Of a stretch of DNA of 55,609 bases, positions 49,449 through 55,609 are shown piece after piece. The DNA comes from Alienimonas chondri. GTDB lineage: Bacteria; Planctomycetota; Planctomycetia; Planctomycetales; Planctomycetaceae. The position numbers and the translations under genes were made by a program. How positions within the stretch are numbered: the first letter of the stretch is position 1; each line of letters begins with the position of its first letter. Below the pieces are notes generated by a model that ran no database searches, was not told where the DNA came from, and saw only the letters and a list, made by a program, of their open reading frames with translations. Where the stretch lies: contig NZ_WTPX01000012.1 of NCBI RefSeq assembly GCF_013036045.1, positions 1 to 55,609 on the forward strand. The letters run 5' to 3'.

Positions 49449-50855
49449 ATGAACAACTCCCAGCTGCGTAAGCTCGGCGTGCCGGACTTTCTGATCGCGG
49501 ACGCGCTGTCCGGCATTCGCTCCGCGGCGGCGGCGAAAGTGCTGCGCGGCTACAAGCTGAAGCAGTTCCTCCCCGCCCTGCTGGAGACCCCTGCCGACTA
49601 CGAGAGCGATCCGCACTTTGGCCCGCTGGCGACGGCGGTGATGACGGCGGAAGCCGAGGATCTGGCCCCCCCGCCGGAGCCGATCGCCTATCGCACGTGG
49701 GGCGACGACATCGACGATCAGGCCCACAAGCAGATGCGCGAGGCGTGCAGCCTGCCCAGCGCCCGGGGCGCCGCGCTGATGCCGGACGCGCACGTCGGCT
49801 ACGGCCTGCCGATCGGCGGCGTGCTGGCGTTGGAAAACGCCATCGTCCCGTACGCGGTCGGCGTGGATATCGCCTGCCGGATGAAGCTCTCCGTGCTGGA
49901 CGTGCCGGTGGGGTATCTCGAAGCGGTCCCGGATCGGCTCGAAGACGCGCTTAATAAAGGCACGCGGTTCGGGGTGGGGGCCAGCTACGGCCGCAGCGGC
50001 CGCCAAAATCACCCGGTGATGGATCAGGACTGGAACGTCACCCGCATCACCCGGGAGAAGAAGGACAAGGCTTGGACGCAGCTGGGCAGCAGCGGCTCGG
50101 GCAACCATTTCGCTGAGTTCGGCCTGTTGACGCTTTCCCAGCGCGACGAGGAACTTGGCTTGGAGAAGGGCGAATACCTCGCCCTGCTGTCGCACTCCGG
50201 CTCCCGCGGGACCGGGGCGGCGGTGTGCGATACCTATTCCAAGATCGCCTGCAACCGGCTCGGCAAGCGGCAGCAGGAGCGGTTCGGCCGGCTGGCGTGG
50301 CTCGATATGGACAGCGAGGAAGGCCAAGAATACTGGGTCGCGATGAACCTGATGGGCGATTACGCCGCCGCGAATCACGCGGTGCTGCACAAGAACGTGA
50401 TGGAGCGCATCGGCGCCCACGCGATCGCAGGCGTGGAGAACCACCACAACTTCGCCTGGAAGGAGACCCACGGCGGCAAGGAGGTCTACGTCCACCGCAA
50501 GGGCGCGACCCCCGCGGGGGCGGGCGTGCTCGGCGTGATCCCCGGCAGCATGGCGGACCCCGCGTTCATCGTTCGCGGTAAGGGCAACGCCGAGTCGTTG
50601 GACAGCGCCTCCCATGGCGCCGGCCGGCGGATGAGCCGCACCAAGGCGAAAGCGAAGTACGCCTTCGGCACGGTGCGGAAGACGCTGGAGAAGCGCGGGA
50701 TCCGGGTGATCTCCGCCGGCTCCGACGAGGTGCCCGGCGTCTACAAGAACATCCGCCAAGTGATGGCCGCCCAGACGGACCTCGTAGACGTCGTCGCCCG
50801 GTTCGACCCGCGGGTCGTCAAGATGTGCGGCGACGGGAGCCGGGCGGAGGACTGA
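49449..50855 (+). CDS. rtcB: RNA-splicing ligase RtcB
   Basis: A GTP-dependent ligase that joins 2',3'-cyclic phosphate or 3'-phosphate to 5'-OH RNA ends. The 468-residue protein keeps the metal ligands Asp140 and Cys143 (VGVDIACRM), His220 (GSGNHFAEF), His249 (LLSHSGSRG) and His332/333 (VENHHNFAWKE). The guanylylated His is 389 (SASHGAGRRMSR). The N-terminal ~75 residues are family-specific. No RtcA or archease gene is adjacent; RNA repair or tRNA maturation is the likely role. The ATG at 49449 follows the third palindrome. Confidence 0.95.
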   Translation: MNNSQLRKLGVPDFLIADALSGIRSAAAAKVLRGYKLKQFLPALLETPADYESDPHFGPLATAVMTAEAEDLAPPPEPIAYRTWGDDIDDQAHKQMREACSLPSARGAALMPDAHVGYGLPIGGVLALENAIVPYAVGVDIACRMKLSVLDVPVGYLEAVPDRLEDALNKGTRFGVGASYGRSGRQNHPVMDQDWNVTRITREKKDKAWTQLGSSGSGNHFAEFGLLTLSQRDEELGLEKGEYLALLSHSGSRGTGAAVCDTYSKIACNRLGKRQQERFGRLAWLDMDSEEGQEYWVAMNLMGDYAAANHAVLHKNVMERIGAHAIAGVENHHNFAWKETHGGKEVYVHRKGATPAGAGVLGVIPGSMADPAFIVRGKGNAESLDSASHGAGRRMSRTKAKAKYAFGTVRKTLEKRGIRVISAGSDEVPGVYKNIRQVMAAQTDLVDVVARFDPRVVKMCGDGSRAED

Positions 50856-50881
50856 CGAGAGCCATCGTCCTCACCCGCGTC

Positions 50882-50955
50882 CCCCGCTTCGCCGTCGCCG
50901 TTAGGCGGCGCGAACCGTCACAGGCGCGCCGCCTAACGGCGACGGCGAAGCGGGG
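50882..50955. repeat. 31-bp perfect inverted repeat at rtcB junction
   Basis: Arms at 50882-50912 and 50925-50955 are exact reverse complements over 31 bp with a 12-base loop (AACCGTCACAGG). This is the longest hairpin in the window, between the convergent rtcB and aminotransferase genes. It is probably a bidirectional terminator or repeat element. Confidence 0.92.
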
Positions 50956-50961
50956 CGGGCG

Positions 50962-52089
50962 TCAGAGGGCGGCGACCAACCGATCGACTTCCTCGTTGCT
51001 CGTATAGAGGTGCGGCGCCGCACGCACGCGGCCGTGGCGGACGCGGACGACGATTCCTTCGTTCAGCAAACGCTTCGCACAGCCGTCGCTTTCGCCGTCG
51101 GGCGGGGTGAAGGAGACGATGCCGCTGCGGCGGTCGTAGCGATGGTTGCTCGCGATCGCACAGGCCGCGGAGGTCAGTCCGTCGACGAGCCGGTCGGTGA
51201 TCGCCAACAGTCGCTCGCCACGCTCCGCGGGCGGGATGGGGGCGAGCAGGTCCAAACTCGAGGCGAGGCCCGCCGCACAGGCGGTCGCGTAGGTGCCGCC
51301 CTCGTAACGGGCGGCGGTCTCTTTGAGTTCTAATTCGCTCGAGCCGTAGTTCCCCGCGTTCTGCACACTGTTCCAGCCGACCAGCAGCGGCCGCAGTTCG
51401 CTCAACCGTTCTTGTCGAACGTAAAGCACGCCGGCGCCCTCGGGGCCAAGCAACCACTTATGGCCGTCTGCACAGACGAAGTCGATCGGGACGGCGCCCA
51501 CGTCCAGCGGCAGCACGCCGAGTCCCTGAATCGCATCGAGCAGAAACAGTGCCCCGGCGTCGTGCGCGATCTGGCAGAGGTCCGCAGGATCGTTTCGCCA
51601 GCCGGTGGCGTACGCGACCCAGCTGGCTGCAACGACCCGGGTGCGAGCGTCGCAGGCGTCACGGACCTTCGCGGGGTCCAGCTGTTCGTTCTCCGCGGCC
51701 ACCTCCCGCACTTCAACGCCGCGGCTGGCGAGGTTCCGCCACGGCAGCAGGTTGGAGGGGAATTCGCACGCCGGCACGACCACGTTGTCCCCTTCCCGCC
51801 AGTCGATGCCCTCGGCGACCAGCCCGATCGCCTCCGTCGTGCTGCGGATGACGGCGATCTCTTCCTGCCGGGCGTTCAATAACTCGGCGAACCGCCTGCG
51901 GACGACCTCCACCCGCCCCCGCCACTTCGGCCAGTGCACGTCGCCGTGGTCGCGGAAATCGGCGGCGTACTCCGCCATCGCCGCCGCCGCGGGCGCCGGC
52001 AGCGGGGCGACGGCGGCGTGATCGAAGTAGGCGTACCGCTCCGTCACCGGCATCTGGGCACGGAGGGCGGCGAAGGCGTCGGACGGCAT
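50962..52089 (-). CDS. Class V aminotransferase / cysteine desulfurase-like
   Basis: A 375-residue PLP enzyme. It opens RYAYFDHAAVAPLP, has the cofactor-binding SWVAYATGW region with LLDAIQGLGVLPLDV, and the PLP-binding Lys in CADGHKWLLGPEG. The layout is that of class V aminotransferases, including selenocysteine lyase/cysteine desulfurase-like members. The mobile loop Cys expected of SufS/IscS is not obvious, so desulfurase activity is uncertain. The ATG at 52089 is preferred over a leader opening at 52203. It is divergent from the ankyrin lipoprotein gene by 80 bases. Confidence 0.85.
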   Translation of the reverse strand: MPSDAFAALRAQMPVTERYAYFDHAAVAPLPAPAAAAMAEYAADFRDHGDVHWPKWRGRVEVVRRRFAELLNARQEEIAVIRSTTEAIGLVAEGIDWREGDNVVVPACEFPSNLLPWRNLASRGVEVREVAAENEQLDPAKVRDACDARTRVVAASWVAYATGWRNDPADLCQIAHDAGALFLLDAIQGLGVLPLDVGAVPIDFVCADGHKWLLGPEGAGVLYVRQERLSELRPLLVGWNSVQNAGNYGSSELELKETAARYEGGTYATACAAGLASSLDLLAPIPPAERGERLLAITDRLVDGLTSAACAIASNHRYDRRSGIVSFTPPDGESDGCAKRLLNEGIVVRVRHGRVRAAPHLYTSNEEVDRLVAAL

Positions 52090-52169
52090 TGGCGGTCGGC
52101 GGGACGGGGGACGGACTCTGTGCGAAGATAGACTTGAAGAACAGATTACCGCCCGACCGCCAGGACGCC

Positions 52170-53018
52170 GTGACGACCGATCGCCGCATGCTTTGCTCTT
52201 CAATGACGTTCGCGGCCCCGGTGGTTCTCGCGACCGGATGCAACTCGCCGGAGCGGCAATTAGTGGAGGCCGCGGCGGACGGCGATCTGAGTGCCGTACG
52301 CAGCCTGTTGGCGGACGGCGTCGACGCGAACGCCCGGCCGGAGTTCACCGAGAATCGCATGGCCGTCTCGCCGCATCCTTGGAGCGCATTGCACGAGGCG
52401 ATCCGCGGAGGCCACGTCGACGTCGTCCGCACGCTGCTCCGCCGCGGCGCCGATCCCGATCTTCCCGTCGCAACTTGGCAGGAACATGCAGGGTTGATCA
52501 CTCCTGCTCGGGACGAACGAAACACCCCGCTGCGGGTCGCCTGCCAGTATCTCGAAGCGGGAGCGCTACGGGCGTTGCTGGACGCAGGAGCGGACACAGG
52601 TCACTTAGATGCGAGACTGAACGATGCGGCCCGAGCTGGTTTTCAAAAGGAAGAAGCTCCGGCGGCGGCGGAGGTCGTGTGGCTGCTGGTCGAAGCGGGA
52701 GCGTCGCCGGATGGCCGGCCCGGCGCCCGGCCGCTCATGACAGCTGTCGCGTATAACCGTCCCGGCGTCGTGGGTGCATTGTTGGAAGCGGGGGCTGATC
52801 CGAATGTGCACGACCCCGACGCGCTCGCCAGCTGGGGGAAATTCGACCCGGAAGCCGTTCCGGAGGGCGAGACGCCGGGCGGATTGATTGCTGCTAGACC
52901 CGTGTGGAACCCGCCCGCCCCGGGCCGCGCGGAGATCGTCCGGCTGCTTCGTGCGGCCGGGGCAAAATTTCCGCCTGTGGACGCGGCAATCGCCAAGCGG
53001 CAGCTTCGGCGAGAGTGA
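52170..53018 (+). CDS. Ankyrin-repeat lipoprotein
   Basis: A 282-residue protein. The GTG at 52170 (AGGA 5 bases upstream) gives two Arg, a hydrophobic run and a lipobox-like VVLATGC, so it is probably a lipoprotein. Later in-frame ATGs at 52188 and 52203 are alternatives. The mature part has four to five ankyrin repeats (SALHEAIRGGHVDVVRTLLRR, TPLRVACQYLEAGALRALLD, AEVVWLLVEAGASPDGR, TAVAYNRPGVVGALLEAGADP). Ankyrins mediate protein binding; the target is unknown. It lies 27 bases before the helicase gene and may be co-transcribed with it. Confidence 0.82.
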   Translation: MTTDRRMLCSSMTFAAPVVLATGCNSPERQLVEAAADGDLSAVRSLLADGVDANARPEFTENRMAVSPHPWSALHEAIRGGHVDVVRTLLRRGADPDLPVATWQEHAGLITPARDERNTPLRVACQYLEAGALRALLDAGADTGHLDARLNDAARAGFQKEEAPAAAEVVWLLVEAGASPDGRPGARPLMTAVAYNRPGVVGALLEAGADPNVHDPDALASWGKFDPEAVPEGETPGGLIAARPVWNPPAPGRAEIVRLLRAAGAKFPPVDAAIAKRQLRRE

Positions 53019-53045
53019 ACTCTCCGTAGGCGGTAGGGTACTGCC

Positions 53046-55553
53046 ATGACTCGAGCCGCGACGACGCCCACCCCGCCCTCCGGCGAAGATCTCTGCCTCC
53101 AATATCTCGACGGCCTGCCGTTCGAGCCGTATCCCGTGCAGGAGGAAGCCCTGCTGGCGTACTTCGAGCACGATCCCGGCGTGCTGGTCTGCGCCCCGAC
53201 CGGCACCGGGAAAACGCTCGTCGCCGAGGCGGCTCTCTACGAGGCGCTCCACACCGGCAAGACGGCCTATTACACCACGCCGCTGATCGCTCTGACGGAG
53301 CAGAAATTCCAAGAGGTGCAGGACGCTGCGGAGCGGTGGGGCTTCCCGCGGGACAGCGTCGGGCTCGTGACGGGGAACCGCAGCGTGAATCCGGAGGCCA
53401 CGGTGCTGGTGGTCGTCGCCGAGATCCTCGTCAATCGCCTCCTCGACGGGGAGAAGTTCGATTGGGACAACGTCTCCGCGGTGGTGATGGACGAGTTCCA
53501 TTCCTTCGCCGACCCCGAGCGCGGAATTGTCTGGGAGCTGGCCCTGGCCCTGCTGCCGTCGCACGTGCGGTTGATGCTGCTGTCGGCGACGGTGGGGAAC
53601 GCGGCGGACTTCGTCGTCTGGCTGGCGAAGTCGCACGGGCGGGCGATTCGGCTCGTGCAAGGCACGGAGCGGAAGGTGCCCCTGCAATACCACTGGACGG
53701 ACGACGAGCTGCTGCCGGATCTCGCCGAGTCGATGGCCGACGGCGACGACCCCGGCACCGACAATCCCAACCGCCGCACGCCGGCGCTGATCTTCGTCTT
53801 CAGTCGGGACGAGTGCTGGCAGATCGCCGAGACGCTCAAGGGGCGGCACCTCATCAGCGCCGAACTCCGCAAGGAGTTGGCCGCGGCGCTCGAAGAATAC
53901 GACTTCACCACGGGCGCCGGCCCGAAGCTCAAACCGATCCTGCTCCGCGGCGTGGGCGTGCATCACGCCGGGGTGCTGCCGAAGTACAAGCGGGCGGTCG
54001 AGGAACTGTTCCAACGGCGCCTGTTAAGCGTCGTCGTCTGCACGGAGACGCTCGCCGCGGGGATGAACCTGCCGGCCCGTAGCGTGGTGCTCACCACCCT
54101 GCTCAAAGGCCCGCCGGGGAAGAAGAAGGTCGCGGACGCCAGCGGCGCCCACCAGATGTTCGGCCGCGCCGGCCGACCGCAGTACGACGATCAGGGACAC
54201 GTCTATGCGCTAGCGCACGAGGACGACGTGAAGATCAGCCGCTGGGACGCTAAGCATGACCTCGAATCGTTGGAGAAGTCCTCCGATCCGAACCTGCAAA
54301 AAATGTTCAAGCGGCTCAAGAAAAAGCGGCCGAGCCGGAATCCGAGAACGCAGTACTGGAACGACGACCAGTTCCAAAAGCTCATCGCCGCCCCGCCCGG
54401 CAAGCTCGCCAGCAAGGGCCGATTGCCCTGGCGCTTGCTGGCCTATCTGCTGAAGAAAAGCCCCGAGGTGGACAAGGTGCGGGCGTTCGTGCGCACCCGC
54501 CTGATGGACGAGGGCCGCGTCGAGGGGCAGTTGAAGGAACTGGACCGGATGCTGATGACGCTGCACCACGGCGGCTTCGTCGATCTCGAACCGGAGCCGC
54601 CCGCCCGCAAGGAACCGAAGCCGGCAGCGGCAGAACCCGGCGAACCGGAGCTGGAACCCGAACCCAAACCCGAACCGGCCGGCGGGATGCTCGGCGGCCT
54701 GCTCAGCGAAGCGATCGCGGAGGCTCAGCACGAGACGGACAAACCCGCAAAAGACGACTCACCGCTCGCCAAAGCGCGGCGGAAGGAAGCGGGCGAGGAG
54801 GAACCCTCCGACGAGCCGGTGCGTTACTCCCCCAAGCGTGCCATGCCCACCGAGCGGGCCGATCAACTCACGGCGTTCCGCACCGTCAATCCGGTGTTCG
54901 GGTCATGGCTGCTGACGATCCTCGGCAAAGCGGACCGTGAGGAGTGGCTGCAGATCCTCGAAGCGACGCTGGAGTTCCCCGGCAGCACGGCTCGCAGCGT
55001 CCGCGTCCCGCAGCCGGACTTCATGCCGCCCGGCTCGCTCGCCACGGGGTACGTCGACCCGGAACTGATCGAACGCGGCGTGCTCTCCCCCGAGGAGCTG
55101 TACCCCTCGTCCATCGAAGACGACGACAATCGGCTCGCCAACGATTGGGAGCGCAAGTACGCCCCAACCCTCGCGGAGAAGGTCGATCTGCTGTTTCGGC
55201 ATGAATATCCGCACGTCGACGACCAGCGGATCCGCTCCGTCTGGTGCGCGGGGGATCTGCTGAACCACGGAGCGAACTTCGACGACTACGTCACCGCCCG
55301 CGGCTTGCAAAAGCAGGAGGGCTGCGTCTTCCGCCACTGCCTGCGGCTCGTGCTGCTCTGCGGCGAGTTCGCCCGGCTGACCCCCGACGGACTCGATGCC
55401 GCCGAATGGCGGGACGAGCTGAAAGACGTCGCGAAGCAGCTGACCCTCGCCTGCCGGGCTGTCGATCCGCAGACGACCGAGGCCGAACTCGAAACCCTCA
55501 AGTCCGGCGGCGAAGACGGCGCCGACGACTTCGGGCTGGGGCTGTTCGAGTAA
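53046..55553 (+). CDS. Ski2-like superfamily 2 RNA helicase
   Basis: An 835-residue DExH helicase. The N-terminal RecA domain has a Q-type entry (YPVQEEALLAYF), Walker A (APTGTGKTL), DEFH in VVMDEFHSFADP and motif III (LLSATVGN). The second RecA domain has VHHAGVLPKYK, ETLAAGMNLPARSVV and motif VI (QMFGRAGRPQYD). This motif set is Ski2/Mtr4-like. A Pro/Glu/Lys-rich linker (about 515-560) precedes a C-terminal domain whose EGCVFRHCLRLVLLCGEF recalls the DSHCT region of Ski2 proteins. The likely role is RNA remodelling or decay. The gene is complete and ends near a hairpin at the window edge. Confidence 0.88.
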   Translation: MTRAATTPTPPSGEDLCLQYLDGLPFEPYPVQEEALLAYFEHDPGVLVCAPTGTGKTLVAEAALYEALHTGKTAYYTTPLIALTEQKFQEVQDAAERWGFPRDSVGLVTGNRSVNPEATVLVVVAEILVNRLLDGEKFDWDNVSAVVMDEFHSFADPERGIVWELALALLPSHVRLMLLSATVGNAADFVVWLAKSHGRAIRLVQGTERKVPLQYHWTDDELLPDLAESMADGDDPGTDNPNRRTPALIFVFSRDECWQIAETLKGRHLISAELRKELAAALEEYDFTTGAGPKLKPILLRGVGVHHAGVLPKYKRAVEELFQRRLLSVVVCTETLAAGMNLPARSVVLTTLLKGPPGKKKVADASGAHQMFGRAGRPQYDDQGHVYALAHEDDVKISRWDAKHDLESLEKSSDPNLQKMFKRLKKKRPSRNPRTQYWNDDQFQKLIAAPPGKLASKGRLPWRLLAYLLKKSPEVDKVRAFVRTRLMDEGRVEGQLKELDRMLMTLHHGGFVDLEPEPPARKEPKPAAAEPGEPELEPEPKPEPAGGMLGGLLSEAIAEAQHETDKPAKDDSPLAKARRKEAGEEEPSDEPVRYSPKRAMPTERADQLTAFRTVNPVFGSWLLTILGKADREEWLQILEATLEFPGSTARSVRVPQPDFMPPGSLATGYVDPELIERGVLSPEELYPSSIEDDDNRLANDWERKYAPTLAEKVDLLFRHEYPHVDDQRIRSVWCAGDLLNHGANFDDYVTARGLQKQEGCVFRHCLRLVLLCGEFARLTPDGLDAAEWRDELKDVAKQLTLACRAVDPQTTEAELETLKSGGEDGADDFGLGLFE

Positions 55554-55575
55554 GGGGTGTTTCCGGGGCTCCCTA

Positions 55576-55593
55576 CTCCCCGTTTTGGGGGAG
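55576..55593. terminator. Hairpin after helicase gene
   Basis: CTCCCC-GTTTTG-GGGGAG, a 6-bp stem with a T-rich loop, 23 bases after the helicase stop. The window ends shortly after. Confidence 0.45.
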
Positions 55594-55609
55594 AGGGGTT
55601 GGGGGTGAG

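Overview
The window looks like a chromosomal segment of a planctomycete (Planctomycetota, most likely class Planctomycetia). The evidence is very high GC content with strong third-position bias, a DUF1598-type exported protein, an elongation factor G of the mitochondrial/spirochaete/planctomycete type, LpxI (Gram-negative lipid A synthesis), a Uma2-family nuclease, a membrane-anchored PQQ-type beta-propeller and a FHA-GAF-SpoIIE phosphatase. No phage, transposase, CRISPR array or rRNA operon was seen. The region is mostly housekeeping, with about 46 protein genes and one tRNA gene.

Layout. 0-4.8 kb: lpxI (+), then a leftward run of small membrane protein, CitG-like transferase, DUF1598 protein and thioredoxin-TPR protein. 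4.9-10.2 kb: fusA and ppdK (both -). 10.4-11.5 kb: a membrane-anchored, cysteine-free IscA/ErpA-like protein and a FHA protein (+). 11.5-20.2 kb: leftward genes for a PQQ propeller protein, a lipoprotein, a large zinc metalloprotease, a PP2C phosphatase, a PIG-L deacetylase and a TIM-barrel isomerase. 20.6-26.2 kb: a leftward Fe-S operon, sufR-nuoB-sufC-sufB-sufD-sufT, with a complete NuoB inserted after the regulator. 26.5-31.8 kb: an AGCS transporter (+) converging on gatCAB (-). 32.1-34.8 kb: csrA and a CtpA-type protease (+), with a good sigma-54 promoter match in front. 34.9-40.0 kb: ribBA and uma2 (-), then a uronate isomerase-like protein and a FHA-GAF-PP2C phosphatase (+). 40.0-46.5 kb: tRNA-Glu, queF, secDF, tgt and a GspF-like gene (all -), which places queuosine steps on both sides of the Sec accessory gene. 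46.6-55.6 kb: fabI, a soluble histidine kinase, a Nudix-like protein, a small membrane protein, rtcB, a class V aminotransferase, an ankyrin lipoprotein and a Ski2-like helicase.

Between genes there is a striking set of inverted repeats. Three copies of a near-identical perfect palindrome (28-32 bp) lie at 7.4, 48.4 and 49.4 kb. Long hairpins (arms of 19-31 bp) sit at several convergent gene junctions. A short A-rich dispersed repeat clusters at 34.4-40.7 kb.

The points most worth a second look are the nuoB gene in the suf operon, the cysteine-less membrane-tethered A-type-carrier-like protein, the palindrome family, the sigma-54-like promoter of csrA, and the acidic segments in three exported or membrane proteins. 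All functional calls come from reading motifs by eye; no database search was possible.
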